Notes: generated from the sequence alone by a model not told the origin. A stretch of 55,162 nucleotides of DNA from Fibrobacter sp. UWH6 (GCF_900142465.1 NZ_FRAX01000020.1:1-55162), one strand, 5' to 3'. Positions 8,354-16,575 are shown, numbered from the stretch's first letter. Made by a program: numbers and translations.

Positions 8354-9529
8354 TTGGAAGAAGAAAGAACTTTTAAACCATCTGAGATTTTAGAGTATTG
8401 TTCAAAGAAATGGTTTGATAATCCAGTTGGTATTTCAGCCTTGGATTTGGCAGAACATTTGCAAATAACAAATGAAGCTGCCATGAGAATATTTGAAAGT
8501 TTTCAGAACTTGGGCTATGGAAGTTTAAATAGAAATGTTAAACTATGTACGATGAGTTTTGATCCGAGGAATATTCAAGAATCTCCAGAATTTAAAGATC
8601 AAATAACACACATGTTCTTTCCTTCCCAAAGAATTCTAGCCTGTTATTATGAAAAGTTAGGATTACTTCGCCAAAATATTCCTGAATATAAGAAACGACT
8701 AAAGCTTGGTGCTGGCCAGATTGCTCAAGCCTATTTTGATGAAGAAGTCTTACGTCGTTATTTTGGCCATCCTGAAAAATATGAGACTGAAGATTCTGAA
8801 TCAGGAGGTTCTGTACTCTCTTTAGGTGAAAATACTCCATACATCTGGGTTCGTTATTCAAAAAGAAAACTTGAAAATGGTCAAATAGTCGTGGGGGCTA
8901 TTTACAAGGATCTTGCAGCAATGTCTGAACAAAATCAGAAACATTGGGAATCCTATGAACTAAAGGAAGCCAAGTTCCTTGATTACGAAAAAGACGAGGC
9001 GTATCAAAAATTTGTCCATAGTCAGTTTTATGGAGAATTTGCTGATTATATTGATCCTATTTCAGGCGTCTTTGAGTCTTTGAAAAAAATAAATGAATCA
9101 TTTGGAGTAGATATCTTTAGGAATACAGAGAATCCTTTGCTAAAGGCTCCTGTTGAGAATACATTGAAATCCTTTTGTGATTCCTGCTCTGAATTGGATA
9201 AACTCTTTGCAAATGGAAACATTGATGAAAAGTTGATAAAGAAATGGATCCTTGAAAAGAATGTTGCCGAAGAATCTGATTTGTACAATCCAGGAAAGGA
9301 ACATCGCCCGTTATCAAGTGCTCAAATGCTGAAATTGGTTGAACAGAAAATATGCGGTTCAACTCAATTATCGAAATTGTTAAAAGAAGTCAGAGACTAT
9401 AGAACTATGGCGGATCATCACATTGAATTGGCCAAAGAAGAATGTGTTTCGTACAGTCAACGATTCTATGATATGTGCAAAATGTTGTTGGAATCTTTAA
9501 AAAATTTGAATAGAAACTTGATGATGTAA
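8354..9529 (+). CDS. Unrecognised 391-aa protein with winged-helix-like N-terminus
   Basis: Translation most likely starts at the TTG at 8354: AAAAGG lies about 9 bases upstream, and no ATG is available until well inside the frame. An ATG six bases earlier is followed directly by a stop codon. Residues 9-60 look like a small winged-helix fold (ALDLAEHLQITNEAAMRIFE). The middle contains GAGQIAQAYFDEEVLRRYF and VRYSKRKLENGQIVVGAIYKDL, and the last 140 residues are helical. I do not recognise a named family. It lies between an Abi-alpha gene and a membrane cassette inside a split type I restriction locus, so a defence role is a reasonable guess but is not shown. Confidence 0.75.
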   Translation: MEEERTFKPSEILEYCSKKWFDNPVGISALDLAEHLQITNEAAMRIFESFQNLGYGSLNRNVKLCTMSFDPRNIQESPEFKDQITHMFFPSQRILACYYEKLGLLRQNIPEYKKRLKLGAGQIAQAYFDEEVLRRYFGHPEKYETEDSESGGSVLSLGENTPYIWVRYSKRKLENGQIVVGAIYKDLAAMSEQNQKHWESYELKEAKFLDYEKDEAYQKFVHSQFYGEFADYIDPISGVFESLKKINESFGVDIFRNTENPLLKAPVENTLKSFCDSCSELDKLFANGNIDEKLIKKWILEKNVAEESDLYNPGKEHRPLSSAQMLKLVEQKICGSTQLSKLLKEVRDYRTMADHHIELAKEECVSYSQRFYDMCKMLLESLKNLNRNLMM

Positions 9530-9549
9530 AATCTCGGAGAAGGTTGTTC

Positions 9550-9621
9550 TTGAAATTTAACAAGGAAGAATGTTTGAAACAAAAAATCGCAGATGCAGAG
9601 TCAAAATTAAGTAAAGAATAA
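9550..9621 (+). CDS. Possible 23-aa lysine-rich peptide
   Basis: A TTG at 9550 lies about 6 bases after GGAGAAGG and opens a 23-codon frame whose product (KFNKEECLKQKIADAESKL and a short tail) is a charged helix. It fills the 118-base gap between two cargo genes. It may instead be a remnant of a longer gene or chance. Confidence 0.25.
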   Translation: MKFNKEECLKQKIADAESKLSKE

Positions 9622-9647
9622 TTTGTCAGAAAAATATTGGAAGCAAT

Positions 9648-10301
9648 ATGGAATTTGTGGATGTAGTTTTTAAATTGTTGCCGGGCTTTATCTCTGCCGG
9701 TATATTTTATCTTTTGACATCGTATGAAAAATCAACTCCCTTTGAAAGGGTTGTTCAAGCCCTTGTTATGACGGCATTTGTAAAAACCGGGGTGATAGTT
9801 TTAAATTATATAATGTTATGCTATAATTGTATAGAGAACGCGTCTGATGATTTGAATTATGTTCTTTCTATAATTCTCGCAGTATTACTTGGTTTATTAT
9901 TGTCTTGGTGCGTGAATAATGATATTCCAAATTTATGGTTTAGGGAGGATTCATCTCGTTCTAAACTATTTCGTTATACCATTGGATTGCTGTCAAAGTT
10001 GCATCTTACAAATAAAACTTTGCATCCATCAGAGTGGTTTTCTTTTTTTAGAGATTCTTCAGGATTAGCAATATTGCACTTGGATGGAGAGAGACGTTTA
10101 ATTGGCTTTATATTGCAATATCCAGATAGCCCTGAAAAAGGTCATTTTATTCTTATTAATGCTGGTTGGATTGATGATGATAATAAGATTATACCGTTAG
10201 ATAATGTTGAAAAAATGCTAATTTCTTCAAAAGAAGTGATAAGGGTTGAATTTATAAAAAAAGAGGTGAAAAATGACAACCAACGCTCCGATAAAGATTA
10301 A
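9648..10301 (+). CDS. DUF6338-like membrane protein
   Basis: The 217-aa protein starts with a hydrophobic segment LLPGFISAGIFYLLTSY (about 8-24), then the signature STPFERVVQALVMTAFV, and a second and third hydrophobic stretch (about 45-60 and 70-90). The rest is soluble, with GLAILHLDGERRLIGFILQY and a pattern like a small beta barrel. This fits the DUF6338 family, whose function is unknown. A 45-aa gene overlaps its 3' end in another frame, and a third gene overlaps that one, so the three form a coupled cassette. The region is AT-rich like the neighbouring cargo. Confidence 0.72.
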   Translation: MEFVDVVFKLLPGFISAGIFYLLTSYEKSTPFERVVQALVMTAFVKTGVIVLNYIMLCYNCIENASDDLNYVLSIILAVLLGLLLSWCVNNDIPNLWFREDSSRSKLFRYTIGLLSKLHLTNKTLHPSEWFSFFRDSSGLAILHLDGERRLIGFILQYPDSPEKGHFILINAGWIDDDNKIIPLDNVEKMLISSKEVIRVEFIKKEVKNDNQRSDKD

Positions 10302-10410
10302 TGTTGTTCATCAAGATGGTGCTAATACTCGTGCATCAGTAAATACGTCTCCGGTTCAGACACTTCCGACCACATCTCCGTCGCCCAAGCCTCCTGCAAA
10401 AAGCAAATGA
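10273..10410 (+). CDS. Small 45-aa companion of the DUF6338-like gene
   Basis: The frame from ATG 10273 to TGA 10410 has a strong ribosome binding site (AAGAGGTG, 5 bases upstream) inside the end of the DUF6338-like gene, and its stop overlaps the next start as ATGA. This double coupling is good evidence of a real gene. The product begins MTTNAPIKINVVHQDG, is Thr/Ser-rich and ends with a proline-lysine tail (SPSPKPPAKSK). It has no membrane segment. From memory, short Pro-rich proteins are often encoded next to DUF6338 genes; the function is unknown. Confidence 0.7.
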   Translation: MTTNAPIKINVVHQDGANTRASVNTSPVQTLPTTSPSPKPPAKSK

Positions 10411-10943
10411 TTCAACAACAATTCTCTAAAATTTTCTGGAAGCAGTATCTTCTCCTTGAAAAGGATTTCTTGGAGACCGATGAATATGTTACTATTGACA
10501 AGAGTAACTACAGTACGTTTTCTAGCCGCTACACTTATTTATTCCTGAATATCTGTAGTGAGATTGATTCCCTTGCGGAGGAATACTGCAAGGTGGTTGA
10601 TCCGGCTTCAAAGCCGAAGAACATTCTTCAGAAGATGTCTGTCATTGTTACAAATGATTCTAGGATTAAGGATCAGACGATTTCTACGAAATATCCCTAC
10701 GAGAAAATTAACGTTGTTCCTTTTGCCAACTTCGGCGCCGAAGCTGCCGGCTGGTGGAAGGACTATAACCAGGTTAAACATTTCCGTGCCGATAAACCAG
10801 AGAATGGCATCCCCAATTACCAGCTTGCCAATTTGAAAAACGTCATTCACGCATTAGCTGCTCTCAACATTCTTTGCACAAATCTATACAAGAAACTTGA
10901 AGATTCTCAAGTGGAACTAGAACCGTCAAAGTTATTTGAGTGA
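10407..10943 (+). CDS. HEPN-like all-helical protein
   Basis: The 178-aa protein overlaps the 45-aa gene by four bases (ATGA). It is predicted to be helical throughout, with FLNICSEIDSLAEEYCKVV in the first half and WWKDYNQVKHFRADKP near residues 115-130. The N-x-x-K-H pattern is seen in several HEPN-type helical domains, many of which are RNases in toxin and defence systems. The canonical R-x4-6-H motif is not clearly present, so the HEPN call is tentative. A diverged copy of its last 16 codons lies at 11665-11715, after the next gene. Confidence 0.7.
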   Translation: MIQQQFSKIFWKQYLLLEKDFLETDEYVTIDKSNYSTFSSRYTYLFLNICSEIDSLAEEYCKVVDPASKPKNILQKMSVIVTNDSRIKDQTISTKYPYEKINVVPFANFGAEAAGWWKDYNQVKHFRADKPENGIPNYQLANLKNVIHALAALNILCTNLYKKLEDSQVELEPSKLFE

Positions 10944-10952
10944 GTTGTCCGT

Positions 10953-11672
10953 ATGATGGAAAGAATAGATGAATTAAAGCCGCTATATGATAGTCTTCTC
11001 TCTAAGTTCACAAATGAAGAGTGGAACTGTTATTGTACTTTTTTTATTCAGAAAGGAAAGGAGTTTGATTCCTCAAAAAACAGAATTCTTTTCATAGGAA
11101 AATCTGTAAATGGCTGGATTAGTTCTAGCAAGAATGTTGACGAATTGTTCTCTCAATCTAATCTGAGTAGGATTGTAAACCGAGATGACGAAATTGAGTG
11201 GGTTCAGAATTGCGCCGGCAGTGCCAAAGGTTATAATTCAAGGAAATCTGCTTTTTGGCGCATTATTATCGGTGTCATAAATAGAATTGAAAAGAAAAAA
11301 GAATGGTTTAAGTATGTGTCGTGGTCAAACCTTTATAAGGTCAGTCCTGATAGCGGAAACCCGAATTCTAATATGAAAAGGAAACAACAGGAAATATGTT
11401 GCTCAATCCTGGATAAGGAAATTGAAATCTTAAATCCTCGAACAATTGTTTTCCTAACATCTGGTTGGGAGAATTTTTATGTGCGACATATTGGCTTGGA
11501 TCCACAAAAGAATAAAAAGGTAAAATGGGGACGTCATACAGCATCTTTCCAAGAGTTCAATGGTGTAAAGTATATTTTCTCTCAGCATCCTCAGGGAAAA
11601 AGAGAAGATTGCCATATTGATGCTATTTGTTCAATTATTGAAGGAATTTCAGAATCTTTACTAGAAACTTGA
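10953..11672 (+). CDS. Uracil-DNA-glycosylase-like fold protein, function unknown
   Basis: The 239-aa protein has features of the UDG-like superfamily: an N-terminal strand RILFIGKSVNGW, a middle strand ILNPRTIVFLTSGW, and near the C-terminus YIFSQHPQGK, similar in position to the histidine motif of that fold. I do not see the full active-site set, so enzymatic activity is uncertain. It starts 9 bases after the HEPN-like gene, at tandem ATG codons. The gene is bracketed by two related copies of the 3' end of the HEPN-like gene, which suggests that it arrived by recombination. Confidence 0.65.
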   Translation: MMERIDELKPLYDSLLSKFTNEEWNCYCTFFIQKGKEFDSSKNRILFIGKSVNGWISSSKNVDELFSQSNLSRIVNRDDEIEWVQNCAGSAKGYNSRKSAFWRIIIGVINRIEKKKEWFKYVSWSNLYKVSPDSGNPNSNMKRKQQEICCSILDKEIEILNPRTIVFLTSGWENFYVRHIGLDPQKNKKVKWGRHTASFQEFNGVKYIFSQHPQGKREDCHIDAICSIIEGISESLLET

Positions 11673-11715
11673 AGATTCCCAAATAGAATTGGAACCGTCA
11701 AAGTTGTTTGAATAG
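11665..11715 (+). pseudogene. Remnant 3' end of a homologue of the HEPN-like gene
   Basis: This stretch encodes KLEDSQIELEPSKLFE and a stop, nearly identical to the last 16 residues of the protein at 10407-10943 (KLEDSQVELEPSKLFE). The DNA differs at several positions, mostly third bases, so it comes from a diverged allele rather than a fresh duplication. It overlaps the last codons of the UDG-like gene in another frame. Confidence 0.75.
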
Positions 11716-11742
11716 GCAAATAGGATTAATGATTGAAAATGG

Positions 11743-11773
11743 CTCAAAAACGGAAGTTTTTGAGTCTTTTTTT
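11743..11773 (+). terminator. Rho-independent terminator of the cargo operon
   Basis: A perfect 9-bp stem (CTCAAAAAC, loop GGAA, GTTTTTGAG) is followed by a run of seven T. It ends the run of cargo genes and precedes the toxin-antitoxin operon. Confidence 0.88.
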
Positions 11774-11800
11774 ATAAAAATTATTCCATCTATTGCTTTT

Positions 11801-11818
11801 TATAGCATATATGCTATA
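11801..11818. promoter_or_regulatory. 18-bp palindromic operator of the toxin-antitoxin operon
   Basis: TATAGCATATATGCTATA is a perfect palindrome ending 8 bases before the toxin start codon at 11827. It overlaps the likely -10 region, the usual place for autoregulation by an HTH antitoxin such as the one encoded at 12240. Confidence 0.7.
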
Positions 11819-11826
11819 TTTTAAAC

Positions 11827-12243
11827 ATGAATTTTAAGTTTTTCCCTGACGATGAGCTGCATAGTCCCGATAAAGACTATAAGGACGAGGTTGGTGATGT
11901 CGGGCGAGAAATAAAAGATTTGTCCAGATATAGACCCGATTTGTACTTGCGCGTTAAGACTTTTTTGACAAATCTTGCTAAGGTTGACGATATATCACCA
12001 TACCTGCAGAACCAGCAGATTTACAAGTTCCCAGATAAAGGAGGACTTTATGAAATGCGAATTCCCAAACAGGCTGGTGGAGGTGTTTTTCGAATCTATT
12101 TTTGCTTTGCGGAATTATTGAAAAACACGCTGATTCTTTTGTGCGCTGAGTTGAAGCACAAAACAAAACCGATGAAGCTAAACAACGCAGAAGATAAGTT
12201 AAAACAGTATAAGGAAATGGTCAAGCAAGGAGACATGCAATGA
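11827..12243 (+). CDS. RelE/HigB-like toxin
   Basis: The 138-aa protein resembles the phage-derived Gp49/HigB branch of the RelE superfamily: VKTFLTNLAKVDDISPYL, then YKFPDKGGLYEMRIPKQAGGG and FRIYFCF, LILLCAELKHKTKP. Such toxins cut mRNA at the ribosome. The gene comes before its antitoxin, as in higBA operons, and the two overlap by four bases. A perfect palindrome just upstream is a likely operator. The third gene of the operon is SecB-like, so this is probably the toxin of a three-part system. Confidence 0.85.
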   Translation: MNFKFFPDDELHSPDKDYKDEVGDVGREIKDLSRYRPDLYLRVKTFLTNLAKVDDISPYLQNQQIYKFPDKGGLYEMRIPKQAGGGVFRIYFCFAELLKNTLILLCAELKHKTKPMKLNNAEDKLKQYKEMVKQGDMQ

Positions 12244-12779
12244 AGAACGATGAAGTTTTGAATTTCATGGAATCGTTGGAAAGCGAAGATGAAAAACTCG
12301 CTTCCTTTGTAAAGATGTACGAGGCTTTGTCTGCCTTTCTTGCTGATTACGAGTTCCTGAAGGATTCGAAGGATCTTACTCAGAAAGATATTGCAGAGAA
12401 AATGGGCACAACCCAGAGCGCAATTTCCCGCATTGAGTCCTTGAAGACAAATCCTTCTTACAAGCAGTTGTTGAAAATGGCTGAAGCTGTTGGTGGTGAA
12501 TTGCTCGTCACCCCTATGAAGGATATGACTGTTCAGGTTCCTTATGACCTGCAAAATACGGTTCGCAAACTCGCATCCGGTGAAAACAAGACCACGAACG
12601 AGTATTTGGATGAAGTCCTTCGTGATGCTATTGAATCTGAATTTCAATGCTTTGCAAAAAAGACTTTCAAGGTTGGTATGGCTTGTGAATCGATGGCTAC
12701 GTACAATACGACTGCCGGATTGTCCTGGAGTGCCACTACACTGAAATTGATTAATGGTAAGAATGTGTATGCCGCATAA
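12240..12779 (+). CDS. HTH antitoxin with long C-terminal extension
   Basis: The 179-aa protein has a Cro/C1-type HTH at about 46-70 (LTQKDIAEKMGTTQSAISRI), then a segment with ribbon-helix-helix-like character (MTVQVPYDLQNTVRKL, about 96-111) and a 40-residue tail (140-179) rich in hydrophobic and aromatic residues. Antitoxins of toxin-antitoxin-chaperone systems carry such a tail as a chaperone-addiction segment that makes them unstable without the SecB-like partner. That role for the tail is inferred from the next gene. It overlaps the toxin gene by four bases and should repress the operon. Confidence 0.85.
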   Translation: MKNDEVLNFMESLESEDEKLASFVKMYEALSAFLADYEFLKDSKDLTQKDIAEKMGTTQSAISRIESLKTNPSYKQLLKMAEAVGGELLVTPMKDMTVQVPYDLQNTVRKLASGENKTTNEYLDEVLRDAIESEFQCFAKKTFKVGMACESMATYNTTAGLSWSATTLKLINGKNVYAA

Positions 12780-12793
12780 CAGCGAGGTTTCTT

Positions 12794-13225
12794 ATGAAAG
12801 AAAAGTTTAAAGAGTTGTTAGGTTTGCTTCAGCTTGCTGATATTCGATTCATGGAATCTCATGAGGCTGTAGTCTTTTATCCGGAGGAATTGGAAAAAGG
12901 CGAGCAAGCTGAAGTAAAGACCGGTCAGGCATTTGCCAATGAGGATCCTGCAGTAAATAATGGAAACTTGTTGTTTAGAATCAAGTACGAAATAAATTTC
13001 GCCGTTAGAGGCAAGGATTATTTCAAAACGCAATATGTTATTGCTGTTATATTCACAACGTCTGATTTAGAAAAGTCTCTTGAGTTGTTGAAAGATGAAA
13101 AACTGAAGGAAGTTTTCATCCGTCAGCAGCTTAATCGAACGTTGTGGACCGTCCTTCGTGGGACTGTGCTGGATGCTTTTAATCGCCATTCCCTAAAGCC
13201 ACTCCCTTTGCCGTGGTTGATGTAA
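12794..13225 (+). CDS. SecB-like protein, candidate toxin-antitoxin chaperone
   Basis: The 143-aa protein begins 14 bases after the antitoxin gene. It shows a SecB-like order: an N-terminal strand LADIRFMESHEAVVF, paired strands RIKYEINFAVRGKDYF and TQYVIAVIFTTSD, then a helix with FIRQQLNRTLWTVLRGTVLD and the ending RHSLKPLPLPWLM. SecB has the same terminal plan, a helix with a conserved Arg followed by a Pro/Leu-rich strand. In toxin-antitoxin-chaperone operons such as the mycobacterial one, a SecB-like protein protects the antitoxin. The fold call is by eye and moderate; the three-gene layout supports it. Confidence 0.6.
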   Translation: MKEKFKELLGLLQLADIRFMESHEAVVFYPEELEKGEQAEVKTGQAFANEDPAVNNGNLLFRIKYEINFAVRGKDYFKTQYVIAVIFTTSDLEKSLELLKDEKLKEVFIRQQLNRTLWTVLRGTVLDAFNRHSLKPLPLPWLM

Positions 13226-13246
13226 ATAGGGTGTATGTGAACTTTT

Positions 13247-13275
13247 AAGGTCAAAATTTGTGACCTTATATTTTT
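13247..13275 (+). terminator. Hairpin with T-run between the chaperone-like gene and hsdR
   Basis: AAGGTCA and TGACCTT form a 7-bp stem with a 7-base loop, followed by ATATTTTT. It can end the toxin-antitoxin transcript, and hsdR would then need its own promoter in the next 30 bases. Confidence 0.6.
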
Positions 13276-13305
13276 GTATTGCAAAAACTAAGTTATCTTT
13301 AAATC

Positions 13306-16300
13306 ATGGCCTTCAAAGAAGCTGATTTAGAGATTGCGATCAAGGATCTCCTTGTTCAGGAGGGGTATTCTTATGTTCCTGGGGAGCAGATTGCCCGTTC
13401 CGAAGAAGATGTCCTGATTGAATCGGACTTGCGGGAATATCTGCATCGCAGGTATGATGCCGAGGGCATTACCGACAATGAAATCCAGCTTCTTGTGATG
13501 GAGTTGCGTTCTTTGGCCGCAAGCGACCTTTACGAGAGTAACAAGAAGTTCTGTACATGGCTTTCTGACGGTTACATGCTCAAGCGCGAAGACCCGAAGC
13601 AGAAGGATATTCTTATTGAACTGGTGGATTATTCTGCATTAGGGGATCATCGAAAGGTGGGCTTTGGCTTGGATTCCGAAGATTCCGGTGTCGCCTTGGC
13701 TGCCGATGTTCAGGCAAAGTACAGCGCAGACCATAACATTATCAAGTTTGTAAACCAGCTGGAAATTGTTGGCCTAGGGAACGAAAAGCGTATTCCCGAT
13801 GGAATTCTTTACGTAAACGGCTTGCCTCTGGTTGTTTTTGAGTTCAAGAGCGCTGTTCGTGAAGATGCCACAGTGTTCAATGCCTTTGAACAGTTGACCG
13901 TTCGTTACCGCCGTGATATTCCCCAGCTGTTTGTCTATAACGCCTTCTGTGTCATTAGCGATGGCGTTAATAACAAGGCCGGTAGTTTCTTTGCCAAGTA
14001 CGATTACTATTACGCCTGGCGTCGTATTGGTTTTAAGGATAAGCGTGTTGATGCCGAGGGTATTGAAAGCCTGTATTCCATGATCCAGGGAATGTTTGGC
14101 CGTAAGCGCCTGCTGGATATTTTCAAGAATTTCCAGTATTTCCCGGATAGCAGCAAAAAGGAATTGAAGGTTCTTTGCCGTTACCCGCAATATTACGCTG
14201 CACGATCTTTGTACGAGAATATTTGCAAGGCTCGCAAGCCTGCTGGCAATGGCAAGGGTGGCACCTATTTTGGAGCGACTGGCTGCGGAAAGAGCTATAC
14301 CATGCTCTTCTTGACACGCTTGCTGATGCGTTCCCAGGAATTCAAGAGCCCGACCATAATCTTGATAACAGACCGCACCGATTTGGATGACCAGCTTTCT
14401 GGTTTGTTTGTTGGATCCAAGAAGTACATCGGCGATGAACGTGTCGAAAGTGTTGAAAGCCGAGCAGACCTTCGCGAAAAGTTGAAAGGCCGTAAGAGTG
14501 GGGGAGTGTTCCTTACCACAATCCAGAAATTCAGCGAAGATATTGAACTCTTGACGGACCGCAACAATGTGGTTTGCATTTCTGACGAAGCGCATCGAAC
14601 TCAGACCAACCTGGATCAAAAAGTTACCGTGACCGATAAAGGCGTAAAGACCAGCTATGGCTTTGCTCGCTATCTGCACGATTCCTTGCCTAATGCAACT
14701 TACGTGGGCTTTACAGGAACGCCTGTAGATGCCACGCTGGAAGTATTCGGTGATGAAGTGGATATCTACACTATGGTGGAATCCGTGAAGGATGGCATTA
14801 CGGTGCCTATCGTTTACGAAGGTCGTGCCGCTAAGGTGGTGCTGAACAATTCCGTTCTAGAAGATATTGAAAAGTATTATGATGAAGCTGCGGAACAAGG
14901 TGCCAACGAATACCAGGTGGGCCAAAGTAAACGTGAAATGGCCCAGATGGGTGTTATCCTTGGCGATCCGGACCGTTTGAAAGCCGTTGCCGCAGACTTC
15001 GTTGCCCATTACGAGGCCCGCATCGAGGAAAAGTCTTCGGTCCGTGGCAAGGCCATGTTCGTTTGCTACAATCGCAAGATCGCTTATCAGCTTTATAAGA
15101 ACATCTTGGAACTTCGCCCTGATTGGGGTACGGCAAAGGCCTTTGATGAATCTCTGGTTGTCCCGGGAGAGGAACTGAGCGACAAGGAAAAGCGAGAGCT
15201 GAAGCCAGTTGAACGCATCAAGATGGTCATGACCCGCAACAAGGACGATGAAAAGGACTTGTGGGATTTGCTTGGTGACAAGGATGACCGCAAGGAACTG
15301 GACCGCTTGTTCAAACAGGAACGCTCCAATTTCAAGATTGCCATTGTGGTGGATATGTGGCTGACCGGCTTTGATGTGCCTTGCCTTGACGCCATTTACA
15401 TCGATAAGCCCATTCAGCAACATTCCTTGATCCAGACTATTTCTCGAGTGAACCGCACCTTTGCCGGCAAGGACAAGGGCATTGTTGTGGATTACATCGG
15501 TATCAAGCGCAGAATGAACCTTGCCTTAAAGCAATATGGTGCCGGTTCTGAACAGAACGTAGAAGATATTTCTGCTGCCATTACGGAATTCCGCAATCAC
15601 CTAGATTTACTTGACCGCCTGATGCATGGCTTTGATGCTTCCGCCTACTTTAAATCTGTGGGCGAGGGGGCTGAACTCAAGAAACTAGAATGCCTGCGCC
15701 AGGCTCAGGAATATGTTCAGAAGACGAAAGAGAATGAAGCTCGCTTTATGGGGTTGTCTCAGCGCCTGAAGGCATCCTACGACATTTGCGTGGGTAACGA
15801 AAAAATCGAGCAGGCAGAACGCAATAAGGCTCATTTCTATTTCGCAATCCGTTCTATCATTCATAAGCTGACAAAGGGCGATGCTCCCGATACAGCCCAG
15901 ATGAATGCCCACGTTCGTGAGATGATTGCCGCCGCCCTCCAGAGTGATGGCGTTGAAGAAGTCTTGAAGTTGAATGATGAAAATGCCGAAAATTCTGTTC
16001 AGAACATCTTTGACAAGGAATACCTGGAGCACATTAACCGCATCAAACTTCCGAATACAAAAATCAAGCTTCTTCAGATGCTTTTGAAAAAAGCTATTGG
16101 CCAAATTCGCAAAGTCAATAAGATCAAGGGTGTCGATTTCACCAAGAAAATGCAGGCGCTGGTCGAAACATACAACGACCGCACCGAACAAGACATCTTG
16201 AAGAGCGAAGTCTACGAAGAAATGGCCGAGACCCTGACCAACATGATCATGGAAGTCCGAGCCGCCTTCGATGCCGGTGACGACAAGGGCTTAAGCTTCG

Positions 16301-16575
16301 AAGAAAACGCCTTCTATGACATTTTGAAGATGCTTTGCGATAAGTACCACTTTACTTATCCCGAAGACAAGCTGATTGCTTTGTCCAAGGAAGTAAAGAA
16401 TATCGTAGATGATGTTGCCGCATACCCAGACTGGAATAAGAAAGACGACATCAAGTCTATGCTCAAGGTGGATCTAATCATCAAGCTAGACGAATTCGGC
16501 TACCCACCCGTAGAACGCGACGAAGTCTACGGCGAAATCTTCGAACAGGCCGAAAACTTTAAGAAGAATAGATAG
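13306..16575 (+). CDS. hsdR: Type I restriction system endonuclease/translocase subunit
   Basis: The 1089-aa protein has the HsdR order: an N-terminal nuclease with D165 (RIPDGILYV) and FEFKSA with E179 and K181, then a superfamily 2 motor with Walker A GATGCGKSYT (about 322-331) and SDEAHRTQ (about 426-433), a GFTGTP motif and the helicase C half with QTISRVNRTFAGKDKGIVVDYIG, and a helical C-terminus. It translocates and cuts unmodified DNA with HsdM and HsdS. Its mates lie about 5.8 kb upstream, separated by other defence-type genes. Codon use is closer to hsdM than to that cargo. Confidence 0.96.
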   Translation: MAFKEADLEIAIKDLLVQEGYSYVPGEQIARSEEDVLIESDLREYLHRRYDAEGITDNEIQLLVMELRSLAASDLYESNKKFCTWLSDGYMLKREDPKQKDILIELVDYSALGDHRKVGFGLDSEDSGVALAADVQAKYSADHNIIKFVNQLEIVGLGNEKRIPDGILYVNGLPLVVFEFKSAVREDATVFNAFEQLTVRYRRDIPQLFVYNAFCVISDGVNNKAGSFFAKYDYYYAWRRIGFKDKRVDAEGIESLYSMIQGMFGRKRLLDIFKNFQYFPDSSKKELKVLCRYPQYYAARSLYENICKARKPAGNGKGGTYFGATGCGKSYTMLFLTRLLMRSQEFKSPTIILITDRTDLDDQLSGLFVGSKKYIGDERVESVESRADLREKLKGRKSGGVFLTTIQKFSEDIELLTDRNNVVCISDEAHRTQTNLDQKVTVTDKGVKTSYGFARYLHDSLPNATYVGFTGTPVDATLEVFGDEVDIYTMVESVKDGITVPIVYEGRAAKVVLNNSVLEDIEKYYDEAAEQGANEYQVGQSKREMAQMGVILGDPDRLKAVAADFVAHYEARIEEKSSVRGKAMFVCYNRKIAYQLYKNILELRPDWGTAKAFDESLVVPGEELSDKEKRELKPVERIKMVMTRNKDDEKDLWDLLGDKDDRKELDRLFKQERSNFKIAIVVDMWLTGFDVPCLDAIYIDKPIQQHSLIQTISRVNRTFAGKDKGIVVDYIGIKRRMNLALKQYGAGSEQNVEDISAAITEFRNHLDLLDRLMHGFDASAYFKSVGEGAELKKLECLRQAQEYVQKTKENEARFMGLSQRLKASYDICVGNEKIEQAERNKAHFYFAIRSIIHKLTKGDAPDTAQMNAHVREMIAAALQSDGVEEVLKLNDENAENSVQNIFDKEYLEHINRIKLPNTKIKLLQMLLKKAIGQIRKVNKIKGVDFTKKMQALVETYNDRTEQDILKSEVYEEMAETLTNMIMEVRAAFDAGDDKGLSFEENAFYDILKMLCDKYHFTYPEDKLIALSKEVKNIVDDVAAYPDWNKKDDIKSMLKVDLIIKLDEFGYPPVERDEVYGEIFEQAENFKKNR

